A stretch of DNA of 20,789 bases, taken from Candidatus Dadabacteria bacterium. Lineage in GTDB: Bacteria; Desulfobacterota_D; UBA1144; Nemesobacterales; UBA2774. Below, one piece after another: positions 1 through 8,384 of this stretch. A program made the position numbers and the translations under genes. Numbering within the stretch: the stretch's first letter is position 1; the number at the start of each line of letters is the position of its first letter. The stretch is taken from positions 1-20,789 of the forward strand of contig JAHKKQ010000043.1 of the NCBI GenBank assembly GCA_020027805.1, read 5' to 3'. The notes beneath the pieces were generated by a model. That model made no database searches. It saw only the letters and a list, made by a program, of their open reading frames with translations, and was not told the DNA's origin.

Positions 1-417
1 CTGGGGCAGATTGCCAAGTATATCGGGCTTCCCGCCGAGAACGGGCACAGGGCGCTCGCAGACGTGATGACGACGAGGGACGTCTTCCAGTATTTCCTCA
101 CCGATCTCGGCAGGAGGGGGATAAGGCTCAAAAGGCTTAAGGACGTAATGAAGCTCCAGGGAAAGTCTGTGGAGCTCGAGAGCAGGAAGGAGCTTGTGCT
201 TCCCGTCGAGATAGAGCAGGCGCTCCGGGCAAAGGGGAAGCTCCGGATCAAGTACCTGTCGGCTTACAACGATGAGACCACGACCCGCGTCATAGAGCCC
301 TACGATATAAGCGTCACCAGGGAAAGCACGTACATACACGCGTTCTGTCACATGAGGAAAGAAAGGTGCACCTTCAGGCTCGACAGGATACTCGAATTCA
401 AAACCGTAAATTCCTGA
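1..417 (+). CDS. DnaQ-like 3'-5' exonuclease with C-terminal WYL domain (5' truncated by window)
   Basis: The reading frame is open from base 1, so the N-terminal exonuclease catalytic part lies outside the window; 138 residues are visible. Visible residues 16-21 read HRALAD, which fits the HX4D (Exo III) motif closing a DEDDh exonuclease domain of the DNA polymerase III epsilon type. After a basic linker (LGRRGIRLKRLKD), residues about 68-135 look like a WYL domain: short beta strands with a conserved-type IEPYDI segment and a closing FRLDRI. WYL domains bind ligands or nucleic acid in DNA-damage and phage-defence regulators. The exonuclease-WYL pairing suggests a nuclease tuned by a DNA or nucleotide signal; that role is inference. 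The stop lies 10 bases from the stop of the convergent lipoprotein gene. No start or promoter can be seen. Family calls rest on motif recognition only. Confidence 0.75.
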   Translation: MGQIAKYIGLPAENGHRALADVMTTRDVFQYFLTDLGRRGIRLKRLKDVMKLQGKSVELESRKELVLPVEIEQALRAKGKLRIKYLSAYNDETTTRVIEPYDISVTRESTYIHAFCHMRKERCTFRLDRILEFKTVNS

Positions 418-427
418 AATAAATGAT

Positions 428-889
428 CTACTTCTGAATCGCCCTGTGGATAGTCCCGGCTTCGCCGACTGCGCCTTTATTCCCGTCGGCTGGGTTCTCC
501 GGCAGGGATTCCGGCTGTTCGGTGCCGGTGTTCTTCGAGTTGTCGCCGGGCTCGGAGTCCTTGTCCAGCATATCGGCTGAATCCGAGTCGGGCACCTGCC
601 CCAGGTCGAGCTTGAGGTCGATTATCTCGGCTTCGAGTCTCTTCGTCTGGGCTATCAGTCTCTGGTTTTCGATCTTGAGGGCGTTGATTTGCTCTTTGAG
701 GTTGGTGACGTATTTTTCGAGCTCCGTGCTGTCCTTCTTTATCTGCTCTAGCTCCTTCTGTGTCTGCGTAAGCTCGGAGCCGGTCCCGCTTGTTTCCTGA
801 GTTTTATCCCCGTTCTCGCACCCGGCGAGCACTGAAACCGAAAGAAACAGGGCCGCCGTAAGTAAGAATGCGTTTAGATTTCTCATCAT
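428..889 (-). CDS. Coiled-coil lipoprotein, function unknown
   Basis: This is a 153-residue secreted lipoprotein. A hydrophobic signal sequence ends in the lipobox LAGC with C24 as the lipidated cysteine, so the mature protein should be anchored to a membrane on the periplasmic side. Residues about 40-97 form a heptad-rich coiled coil (repeated LEQIKK, LEKYVTNLKEQINALKIEN-type spacing). The C-terminal third is a low-complexity tail rich in Asp, Ser, Gly, Glu and Pro. The layout resembles small Lpp-like or YbgF-N-terminal-like envelope spacers, but I recognise no named family. The first ATG is favoured by AGAGGAGA five bases upstream on the minus strand; an immediately adjacent second ATG is possible. 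It is convergent with the exonuclease-WYL gene and faces away from the tRNA. Confidence 0.7.
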   Translation of the reverse strand: MMRNLNAFLLTAALFLSVSVLAGCENGDKTQETSGTGSELTQTQKELEQIKKDSTELEKYVTNLKEQINALKIENQRLIAQTKRLEAEIIDLKLDLGQVPDSDSADMLDKDSEPGDNSKNTGTEQPESLPENPADGNKGAVGEAGTIHRAIQK

Positions 890-993
890 GTATTCTCCTC
901 TAGAGTGATAATACCGACTGATAATTTACTCTATATTTATTAGGCGTAAATGTCAATGAAAAGGGAGAATCCGGCGTATGTTACGGGGAAAAC

Positions 994-1022
994 TTGACAG
1001 TACGGGGAATATCCCATACCCT
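994..1022 (+). promoter_or_regulatory. Putative sigma70 promoter of tRNA-fMet
   Basis: A perfect -35 box TTGACA (994-999) is followed after 17 bases by a weak -10 TACCCT (1017-1022). This would start transcription about ten bases before the mature tRNA 5' end. The position is apt; the -10 box is poor. Confidence 0.45.
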
Positions 1023-1039
1023 TATTCTTCCTAATCAGA

Positions 1040-1116
1040 CGCGGGGTGGAGCAGCTTGGCAGCTCGTCGGGCTCATAACCCGAAGGTCGGAGGTTCAAAT
1101 CCTCCCCCCGCTACCA
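1040..1116 (+). tRNA. Initiator tRNA-fMet (CAT anticodon)
   Basis: A 77-base cloverleaf with encoded CCA. The anticodon loop CTCATAA carries CAT (1074-1076). The initiator hallmarks are visible: an unpaired C1:T72 at the end of the acceptor stem (1040 and 1112), three consecutive G:C pairs in the anticodon stem (GGG/CCC), and the GAGC/GCTC D-stem with A11:T24. The T-loop is TTCAAAT, closed by GGAGG/CCTCC. The discriminator base is A73 (1113). The 3' portion of this gene is repeated three times downstream (2736, 3781, 9827), so it looks like an integration target. Confidence 0.97.
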
Positions 1117-1233
1117 ATTACATCAATAACCTACGCAGCTATCCATTCAAAGCCTATTCTCTTTTAAGAATAATTATTATTGGCTACATTATCACAGCGT
1201 AAAAGGAGAGGTATTTTTTAAGGGGGTGAAATT

Positions 1234-2712
1234 ATGACGGCCACCGACGACGGAAATCACCGCTTCATATTACAAGGACTTGCGCGGCGGGCGATGCTTG
1301 AAAGAGGACTAAATCCGGATTTCTCGCCCGAGGAGCTCGACGAGCTCGACAGAATCCACGGGCCTGCAGCACAAGCTGATGAGTCCGCGCGCGATCTCGG
1401 AAACCTTATCTGGTGCTCGATAGACAACGATGATTCGCGTGATTTGGACCAGCTTACCGTTGCCGAAGCCATGACCGGAGGGGCCGTTAAGATACTTGTC
1501 GCCGTCGCCGATGTAGACGCTATAGTAAAGAAAAAGTCGGCAATTGACGATCACGCCTGGCAGAACACCACTTCGGTCTACACCGCCGCCGAAATATTTA
1601 CGATGCTTCCCGAGAAACTCTCAACCGATCTTACCTCTCTCAACTATGAATCAGACCGCCTTGCCGTCGTTATGGAAATGGTCGTCGCCGGGGATGGAAT
1701 GCTTCAGTCTTCGAACATTTATCGAGCGATTGTCCGCAACCACGCAAAGCTTGCCTACAACAGCGTCGGGGACTGGCTTGAGGGTAAAGGGCCTATGCCG
1801 CAAGGGGTCGAAGCGGTGGACGGTCTTGCCGAGAATCTCCGGCTCCAGGACCGTGTGGCACAAAAACTAAAGGCCCTTCGACACGCGAACGGCGCGCTTG
1901 ACCTCGAAACAATTGAAGCGCATCCGGTATTCGACGGAAATGTTATCAGGGACTTTGTAGCCGAAAGAAAGAACAGGGCCAAAGAGCTTATCGAAGACTT
2001 TATGGTCGCCGCGAACGGCGTTACCGCACTGTACCTCGAGTCCAAAATGTTTCCTTCGCTGAGGCGCGTTGTCCGCACGCCCGAACGCTGGGACAGGATC
2101 ATCGAGATCGCCTCGGAGCGGGGCTTCTCGCTAACTAAGGAGCCCGACTCCAAAGCCCTGGAGCAATTCCTGGAATGGGCTAAAGCCGCCGATCCTCTCC
2201 GGTTCCCCGATCTTTCCCTTAGCGTCATCAAGATGATCGGCAGCGGTGAATACGTCGCCCAATTGCGGGGCGAAAGCGCGCCCGGGCACTTCGGCCTCGC
2301 GGTCAGTGATTACAGTCACTCCACGGCGCCTAATCGCAGGTATCCCGATCTGATCACCCAGCGGCTGCTGAAGGCGGCGATGGCGGGACGTTCCTCGCCC
2401 TATGAGGACGATGAACTGCTGGCGCTCGCGGAGCATTGTACGGAACAGGAAGACGAGGCAAGGAGGGTCGAACGTCAGATCGGAAAATCTGCCGCGGCGA
2501 TACTGCTTGAACCGAGAATCGGAGAGCGGTTCGATGCCATAGTAACCGGCGCATCCGAGAAGGGTACGTGGGTCCGTCTGCTCCAGCTGCCCGTTGAGGG
2601 TAAGCTGGTGAGCGGGTTTAAAGGTCTGGACGTCGGCCAAAGGCTCCGCGTGAAGCTGATCCGAACCGATGTGGAGCGCGGATATATCGACTTTAAGAAG
2701 TTCGGGAAATGA
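1234..2712 (+). CDS. RNB-domain (RNase II/VacB family) 3'-5' exoribonuclease with C-terminal S1 domain
   Basis: At 492 residues this is a compact RNase II-family enzyme that degrades RNA processively from the 3' end. The catalytic signature at residues 62-73, SIDNDDSRDLDQ, aligns with the Asp cluster of RNase II. D64, D70 and D72 match the first three acidic ligands; the fourth position is Q73 instead of Asp. I believe this DLDQ form occurs in a subfamily of short RNB proteins. A second family motif, PNRRYPDLITQR, lies near residue 366. Residues about 425-490 form an S1-like OB fold. The N-terminal cold-shock domains of full-length RNase II/R are absent. The start is supported by an AAGGGGG ribosome site about seven bases before ATG. 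The gene sits between the tRNA and the first tRNA-derived repeat, which begins 23 bases after its stop. Confidence 0.88.
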   Translation: MTATDDGNHRFILQGLARRAMLERGLNPDFSPEELDELDRIHGPAAQADESARDLGNLIWCSIDNDDSRDLDQLTVAEAMTGGAVKILVAVADVDAIVKKKSAIDDHAWQNTTSVYTAAEIFTMLPEKLSTDLTSLNYESDRLAVVMEMVVAGDGMLQSSNIYRAIVRNHAKLAYNSVGDWLEGKGPMPQGVEAVDGLAENLRLQDRVAQKLKALRHANGALDLETIEAHPVFDGNVIRDFVAERKNRAKELIEDFMVAANGVTALYLESKMFPSLRRVVRTPERWDRIIEIASERGFSLTKEPDSKALEQFLEWAKAADPLRFPDLSLSVIKMIGSGEYVAQLRGESAPGHFGLAVSDYSHSTAPNRRYPDLITQRLLKAAMAGRSSPYEDDELLALAEHCTEQEDEARRVERQIGKSAAAILLEPRIGERFDAIVTGASEKGTWVRLLQLPVEGKLVSGFKGLDVGQRLRVKLIRTDVERGYIDFKKFGK

Positions 2713-2735
2713 AGGAGGTGTTTCGGGTACGCAAG

Positions 2736-2790
2736 CCGAAGGCCGGAGGTTCAAATCCTCCCCCCGCTGTCAATAACATCAATAACTTAC
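2736..2790 (+). repeat. tRNA-fMet 3'-end direct repeat, copy 1 (att-like)
   Basis: Bases 2736-2768 match tRNA positions 1080-1112 at 32 of 33 sites (C at 2743 for T at 1087). The similarity runs on past the tRNA for another 22 bases (2769-2790 versus 1113-1134, 18 of 22), so the repeat unit is larger than the gene end. The anticodon-loop half is not conserved here. It begins 23 bases after the exoribonuclease stop. Confidence 0.85.
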
Positions 2791-2948
2791 ATTACGCTCA
2801 CGTCATTGGTTATCGCTCATGTCAGCGGATTTGCCGGCAAGTGAGTCTGAAAAATAGGCGGAGAGTCCTTATGAAGCAGTCCTCAAAGGTTCATTCTGGT
2901 GTCCATATCTCATAGCCGTGTCGAGGAAAAGCTCCTAATGGGGCTTCC

Positions 2949-2976
2949 TGTACAACTCGTTCATTATTGGTATAAT
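2949..2976 (+). promoter_or_regulatory. Putative sigma70 promoter of the decarboxylase-like gene
   Basis: TGTACA (-35, 2949-2954) is followed after 16 bases by a perfect TATAAT (2971-2976), with the extended -10 dinucleotide TG at 2968-2969. It lies 32 bases before the ATG at 3009. It is inside the segment bounded by two tRNA-derived repeats, so the segment carries its own promoter. Confidence 0.55.
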
Positions 2977-3008
2977 CCATCAAATTTCAAAAATTGAAGG
3001 AGATTGAA

Positions 3009-3686
3009 ATGAGCACAAAATTAGAGGAGGTTAATCGTTATATGAGCAAATTTGAGAATCTCGTGCCGGAATTAAATGACGCATGGGCCGGCTTTCGTGA
3101 TGAAGTATTTAAGGAAGGCTTGATCAGCGCGAAAGACAAGCAGCTGATTGCGCTTGCTTGTGCTTATATAACGGAATCTTCCGACTGTATCAGAACAAGG
3201 ACAAAACTGGCAAAGGAGCTCGGGGCTACGGATGAAGAAATTGCGGAATCGGTATATATTGCGATGAGGCTCGCGATCGGGCAGCCCTATGCTTTTAGCA
3301 GCATCGCTCTTGAAAACTATGATTTAATGAAGAGCAAGGGGAGTGTATTTCAGGGCTATTTTATGAGCAAGAATATAACGCCGCAAATACAGGAGTTTCA
3401 TAAAATAAGCGATACAAAGTACACGAAATTCGCTGCTTTTCATGATTTGGTGTACGAGGATGGGCACTTACCCAAAAAGCTCAAGAAAGGATTGATGGGA
3501 TTAGCCTGTGCGATTTTGGCTAAATGCCCTTGGTGCATCAGAAGCTGTATAAGGGATGGGCTCCAGGAGGGTGTAACTAAAGAAGAGATCGTAGAAGCTA
3601 TCAATATCGCAATGGTTATGAACGCAAGTGCCGCTGTGGCGAATACCGGCATATCAATGGAAATTTCCGAGCAGATGTCTAAGTAA
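3009..3686 (+). CDS. Carboxymuconolactone decarboxylase/AhpD-like protein with two CMD domains
   Basis: This 225-residue protein has two AhpD/CMD-type helical repeats (about 14-100 and 120-215). Single-domain members act as peroxidase partners or decarboxylases; the substrate here cannot be read from sequence. Repeat 2 has the redox motif C173-PW-C176, but the position four residues later, normally His in the CxxCxxxH signature, is C180. Repeat 1 keeps only C60 of its CxxC pair (SSDC). So at most one domain is redox-active, with an altered proton relay. ATG 3009 is chosen because AAGGAG (2997-3002) sits six bases before it; a TTG at 2994 would overlap that site. Composition is far more AT-rich than the neighbours (19 of 60 G+C at 3001-3060, 24 of 60 at 3301-3360), which suggests separate acquisition. 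It is flanked on both sides by tRNA-derived repeats. Confidence 0.82.
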   Translation: MSTKLEEVNRYMSKFENLVPELNDAWAGFRDEVFKEGLISAKDKQLIALACAYITESSDCIRTRTKLAKELGATDEEIAESVYIAMRLAIGQPYAFSSIALENYDLMKSKGSVFQGYFMSKNITPQIQEFHKISDTKYTKFAAFHDLVYEDGHLPKKLKKGLMGLACAILAKCPWCIRSCIRDGLQEGVTKEEIVEAINIAMVMNASAAVANTGISMEISEQMSK

Positions 3687-3780
3687 GATTGGGGGTTGGT
3701 TTGTGTAAACACCGGCAGCGTGGGGATGAAACTGTTTGTCACAATGTTGCTCGGAACATCACAAATCCGAAATATGACTT

Positions 3781-3828
3781 TCATGACCCGAAGGCCGAAG
3801 TTTCAAATCCTCCCCCCGCTGCCAATTA
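3781..3828 (+). repeat. tRNA-fMet 3'-half direct repeat, copy 2 (att-like)
   Basis: 48 bases aligned to tRNA 1073-1120 with 43 identities. It covers the anticodon loop, variable loop, T-arm, acceptor strand, CCA and four bases beyond. Differences are at 3785, 3795, 3798, 3801 and 3821. It lies 95 bases downstream of the decarboxylase-like gene. Confidence 0.85.
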
Positions 3829-4032
3829 AATCGACGATTTAAGCTGTACTCAATACGCATCGCCAAGCGCGGATCGATTTATCACTAAAGTGAAACGAGC
3901 GGAATCATTTTTTTGCGGCACGGCATCATATAGTTTATAACGGGAAATTGTCATCCCCCATCTCACCGGTTCATGATTCCGCACGACGGCTCCCGGTGTT
4001 ATCGGTCGGTGACAGAATCCGGCGGGTCGCGG
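3829..4032. other. Intergenic stretch with no gene seen
   Basis: Between the second tRNA-derived repeat and the efflux operon control region I see no credible reading frame, RNA gene or terminator. The whole gene-free span is 3687-4201; apart from the repeat and the regulatory sites listed separately, nothing is supported. Confidence 0.5.
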
Positions 4033-4054
4033 TAAATCCAGGTGTAAATCCAGG
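4033..4054 (+). promoter_or_regulatory. Tandem direct repeat upstream of the efflux promoter
   Basis: TAAATCCAGG occurs at 4033-4042 and again at 4045-4054, a 12-base period. It ends six bases before a perfect -35 box. Tandem direct repeats in this position often bind an activator; that is inference and no regulator gene is in the window. Confidence 0.35.
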
Positions 4055-4060
4055 GTTGTC

Positions 4061-4089
4061 TTGACACCTCCTGGGACGGCTGGTAAGTT
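4061..4089 (+). promoter_or_regulatory. Putative promoter of the RND efflux operon
   Basis: Perfect TTGACA (4061-4066), 17-base spacer, weak -10 TAAGTT (4084-4089). The predicted start falls inside the palindrome at 4091-4108, so a repressor there would block it. An alternative is the perfect TATAAT at 4149-4154, which has only a poor -35 (TGAAAC, 4126-4131). Confidence 0.4.
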
Positions 4090-4090
4090 G

Positions 4091-4108
4091 TAAGTAAGTA
4101 CTTACTTA
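4091..4108. promoter_or_regulatory. Perfect 18-bp palindrome, probable TetR/AcrR-type operator
   Basis: TAAGTAAGTACTTACTTA equals its own reverse complement over all 18 bases. It sits between the efflux promoter and the membrane-fusion gene. TetR-family repressors of RND pumps commonly bind palindromes of this size and AT-rich character. The cognate regulator is not in this window. Confidence 0.6.
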
Positions 4109-4201
4109 TATTACTTGCAGTCGGCTGAAACTAACTGTAGATGCCGCATATAATATATAATTAATGCGGACTTCGGATCAAGATGCGAGGGTATCCATAC
4201 G

Positions 4202-5410
4202 ATGAAGATAACTATTAAATATATAGCTTTACTACTGCTCATTCTCGCCGCCCCCGCCTTTGTGCTTATCGGATGCGAGGGGCAGCAGCCCCAGGCGCCC
4301 CCGCCGCCCAAGGTCACTGTGAGTAAGCCCGTGGCCGAGGAAATCATGGAGTGGGACGAGTATACGGGGCGGCTCGAGGCCGTAGATACGGTCAACGTGA
4401 GGGCGCGCGTAAGCGGCTATCTGCAATCCATACATTTTAAAGACGGCCAGACTGTGAAGGAGGGCGACCTGCTTTTCGTAATCGACCCCAGGCCCTACCA
4501 GGCCGAGCTCGACCGCGCCCTCGCCGAACAAAGGCTCGCTGAGGCCCGTCTCTCTCTGGCCGAGAACGATCTCAAGCGCGCGAAGCACCTCCTGAGCGCA
4601 AGGGCGATATCGGAAGAGGAGGCCGACACCAGGGCTTCGGACGAGCAGGTGGCGCGCGCCACGGTCGAGCAGGCTCAGGCCGTCGTGAACGCCGCCAGGC
4701 TGAACGTCGAGTTCACGCAGGTGAGGGCCCCCATAACGGGTCTCATAAGCAGGAAATTCGTCACGGAAGGGAACCTTATTAACGGCGGTACCGGCGGCAC
4801 GCTCCTCACCACCATAGTATCGCTCGACCCGATTTACTGCTACTTCGAGGCCGACGAGCAGTCCTATCTCAGATACGCCAACATGGAGCGGGAGGGTAAG
4901 ATGCCCGAATCCAGGAAGGGGGAAAACCCCGCCTACATGGAGCTCTCGAACGAGACGGGTTACCCGCACAAGGGCTACGTCGACTTCATAGACAACAGCA
5001 TGGACCCGAATACCGGGACTATAAGGGGAAGGGGCGTATTCCCCAATCCCGACGACACGCTCACGCCTGGACTATTCGCCCGTATGAAGATCATGGGCAG
5101 CGGGCAGTATAAGGCCCTGCTGGTGCCCGACGAAGCCGTCGGCAGCGACCAGTCACAGAAGTTTGTCATGGTGGTCAACCCCGAAGGCACGGTCGAGTAC
5201 CGCCAGGTCACTGTCGGGCCCAGGGTGAGCGGCTTGAGGGTGATAAGACGGGGCGTGGGCCCGGAGGACCGGATAATAGTCAACGGGCTTCAGAGGGCCA
5301 TGCCCGGGATGAAGGTAAGCCCCGTCGAAGAAGATATAGTCGTCAAGGAAAAGAATTTCCTCACACCCGGAATCGTAATAAAAGATCCCGAGAGCAATAC
5401 TGGAGGGTAA
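4202..5410 (+). CDS. RND efflux periplasmic adaptor (membrane fusion protein), lipoprotein
   Basis: This 402-residue AcrA/MexA-type adaptor would link an inner-membrane RND pump to an outer-membrane channel. A signal sequence ends in lipobox LIGC with C25 lipidated, followed by a Pro/Gln-rich linker. Residues about 60-95 form the first lipoyl half (RARVSGYLQSIHFKDGQ), about 96-165 the alpha-helical hairpin rich in Ala, Glu and Arg, then the second lipoyl half (VRAPITGLISRK), a beta-barrel (about 200-300) and a membrane-proximal domain. Length and order are normal for the family. The ribosome site is modest (GAGG, 11 bases before ATG). The stop is three bases before the pump ATG, so the two are co-transcribed. 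Control is probably through the palindrome at 4091-4108. Confidence 0.92.
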   Translation: MKITIKYIALLLLILAAPAFVLIGCEGQQPQAPPPPKVTVSKPVAEEIMEWDEYTGRLEAVDTVNVRARVSGYLQSIHFKDGQTVKEGDLLFVIDPRPYQAELDRALAEQRLAEARLSLAENDLKRAKHLLSARAISEEEADTRASDEQVARATVEQAQAVVNAARLNVEFTQVRAPITGLISRKFVTEGNLINGGTGGTLLTTIVSLDPIYCYFEADEQSYLRYANMEREGKMPESRKGENPAYMELSNETGYPHKGYVDFIDNSMDPNTGTIRGRGVFPNPDDTLTPGLFARMKIMGSGQYKALLVPDEAVGSDQSQKFVMVVNPEGTVEYRQVTVGPRVSGLRVIRRGVGPEDRIIVNGLQRAMPGMKVSPVEEDIVVKEKNFLTPGIVIKDPESNTGG

Positions 5411-5413
5411 TTA

Positions 5414-8384
5414 ATGGTCTCCCGGTTTTTCGTAGACAGGCCGATATTCGCCACAGTGCTCTCGGTCCTGATAGTAATTGTCGGTTTGATCGCCTACTTC
5501 ACGCTGCCGGTAAGCCAGTACCCGGAGGTTACTCCGCCGACGATAGTCGTGCGCACGAGCTACCCCGGCGCTAACCCGGAAGTCATTGCCGACACCGTAG
5601 CCACGCCGCTCGAGCAGGAGATAAACGGCGTCGAGGACATGCTCTATATGTCCTCCCAGTCGACGAGCGACGGCCAGATGCAGCTAACCATAACGTTCGA
5701 GCTCGGGACCGATATCGACAAGGCCAAGGTACTGGTCGAGAACAGGATCGCCGCGATGGGCATGACCGTGAGCGATGTAGTGCAGTCGCTCCGCGAGCAG
5801 AACGTCGAGGTCGCCGCCGGCGTCATAGGGCAGCCCCCCGTGCCCCAGGGCAACGCCTACCAGCTCTCGGTCAACACGCTCGGGAGGCTCGTAGAGGCCG
5901 ATCAGTTCTCAGACGTAGTCATCAGGACAGGCGAGGAAGGGCGGATCACCCGCCTGAAGGATGTGGCGCGTGTAGAGCTCGGAGCGAGGGACTACGGCGT
6001 CAACAGTTATCTCGACGGCAAGCCCGCGCAGGCTATCGGCATATTCCAGCTCCCAGGGTCAAACGCGCTCGCCACGGCACAGGCCGTCGAGAAAACGATG
6101 GCCCGGATCAGCAAGGACTTCCCCAACGGGCTCGAATACAGGATCGTCTACAACCCGACGATATTCGTACAGCAATCCATCAACGAAGTGTTCCACACGC
6201 TTTACATCGCGTTCATCCTCGTATTCATAGTCGTCATAATATTCCTTCAGGACTGGAAGGCAGCACTCTTGCCGATGATAGACGCGGTAGTGTCGCTCGT
6301 CGGCACGTTCGCCGTAATGTCGGCCTTCGGGTTTTCGCTCAACAACCTCTCGATGTTCGGCCTCGTGCTCGCGATTGGCATCGTGGTGGACGACTCTATC
6401 GTCGTCGTTGAGAACATCAAGCGCTGGATGTCGAAAGGACTCGAGCCCAGGGAGGCCACGTTAAAAGCAATGGCCGAGATCACCGGCCCCGTGCTCGCGA
6501 TCACCCTCGTACTTAGCTCGGTGTTCATACCTACTGCGTTCCTCCCCGGCATAAGCGGCCAGTTTTACAAACAGTTCGCGCTTACTATCGCGGTATCCAC
6601 TATCCTGTCCGCCGTAAACGCGCTTACTCTCGCGCCAGCGAGGGCGGTACAGCTCATCAAGCCGGATAGCGAGGCCGAAAAGCAGGAGCCGCTGCCGCGC
6701 GTGGGCATAGCTGCAATTGCGGGCTTCGCGGTATATTCACTGCTGACAGGTTCTGTTGCATCCCTTCTCGGAATACATATTCCTGGAAACGGTTACGACC
6801 CCGCGGCAACTTCCGAAAGTACCGCGGCCCTTTGGGCGGTCCGCATCGGGCTATTCGCCGCCGGATGCGCCGCCGGATGGTTCGTCGGGCCTTATGTCAA
6901 CCTGGTTTTGAAAAAAGTGTTCGGCGCTTTCAACCGCTTCTTCGACCGCGCGTCAAACTCTTACGGCCGCTCCGTCAACAGACTGTTGCGCTTCAGCACC
7001 ATTGCAATAATCGTTTATTGCGGGCTCATCGGGCTCACGTATCTCGGATTCACGAGGGTGCCTTCGGGGTTCATTCCCGCTCAGGACCAGGGGTATCTCA
7101 TCGTGGACGTAGCGCTTCCGGACGGCGCGTCCCTAGAGAGGACCGACGCCGTCATCGCCCGCGCGACAAATATCATCCTCGATACGCCGGGCATCACCTA
7201 TGCGGTAGGGTTTGCGGGCTTCTCGGGGGCCACGTTCTCGAACAGCTCGGACGCGGGCGTCATATTCACCCCGCTCGCCCCGTTCAGCGAGAGGGCCAGG
7301 AACGGCCCCACGCTCGATCAGATAATAGCCGACTTGAGCCAGAGGCTCTCCGTTATACAGGAAGCGAGGCTGATTGTCATCTCACCCCCGCCGGTCAGGG
7401 GACTAGGCACGGCGGGCGGGTTCAAGATGATGGTCCAGGACCGCTCCGGCGTGGGCTTGAAGGAGCTCGAGAAGGCGGCTTACGCCCTGATCGGAGCCGC
7501 GAACCAGGAGCCTGGCCTGACGAGGGTATACACCACGTTCAGTACGAGGACGCCCCAGATATATGCGGAGGTCGACAGGACCAAGGCAAAGAAGCTCGAC
7601 GTCCCGCTCACCAATATCTTCGACACGCTTCAGGTGTATCTGGGCTCGGTGTACGTGAACGACATCAACCTCTTCGGCCGTGTGTACCGCGTCACGGCGC
7701 AGTCGGAAGGGGGCTTCCGTCAGCAGCCCGAGGACATCGCGAAGCTAAGGACGCGCAGCGCAAGCGGGGACTCCGTCCCTCTGGGCTCGGTTGTCGACAT
7801 AAAGAGCGAAACAGGGCCGGACCGCGTCGTGCGCTACAACCTTTTCCCCGCGATCGAGGTGAACGGCGCCACTCTGCCGGGGTTCAGCTCGGGACAGGCG
7901 ATTCAAGCGATGGATAGGCTCGCCGGGCAGATACTGCCCGCGGGCGTGGGATTCGAATGGACCGACCTCGCCTATCAGGAGGTCACGCAGGGTAACGCGT
8001 CGCTATTCATATTCCCTCTCTGCGTGCTGTTCGTATTCCTCATATTGTCCTCGCTCTATGAGAGCTGGTCGCTGCCTCTCGCAATCATACTCATCGTGCC
8101 CATGTGTCTTCTGTCCGCGATAACGGGATTGTGGCTCCGGGGCATGGACAACAACATCCTCACGCAGATAGGATTCGTCGTGCTCGTGGGTCTCGCGTGT
8201 AAGAACGCCATCCTTATAGATCGCGGCCGGCGCGGGCGCCGAGATGCGTCAATCTCTGGGCACGTCCGTATTCAGCGGCATGTTCGGGGTCACGTTCTTC
8301 GGCCTCTTTTTAACCCCTGTGTTCTACGTCGTCATCAGGAAGTTCACAGAATCCAGAAGGTCCCGGAGCGTCATAACGAAATGA
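5414..8384 (+). pseudogene. RND (HAE1/AcrB-like) efflux pump, disrupted by two internal losses
   Basis: This is a proton-driven inner-membrane drug efflux pump. Frame-intact residues 1-935 include the TM4 acidic pair D326-D327 in GIVVDDSIVVVEN and the TM10 lysine K930 in ACKNAIL. Two regions are missing relative to AcrB. Near residue 112 (nt 5746) the chain jumps from VLVENRI to AAMGMTVSDVVQ, losing roughly 75 residues at the PN1/PN2 border. At nt 8219 it jumps from NAILI to the sequence IAAGAGAEMRQSLG, which is read in a different frame. That loses about 46 residues, including TM11's start and the position of the TM11 proton-relay Thr (AcrB T978). The true C-terminus continues in the shifted frame to TGA at 8382-8384. 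An extra hydrophobic block of about 85 residues lies near 416-500. As written the pump should not work. Assembly error is an alternative. Confidence 0.8.

Noticed and set aside
2709..2915. 68-codon open frame after the exoribonuclease
   Set aside because: It reads straight through the tRNA-derived repeat, giving the KAGGSNPPP-type sequence typical of translated tRNA ends, and has no support as a protein.
6832..7917. 361-codon plus-strand open frame inside the pump gene
   Set aside because: It is an alternative frame of the RND gene, very rich in Arg, Gly and Pro, with no recognisable domain; the RND frame explains the region.
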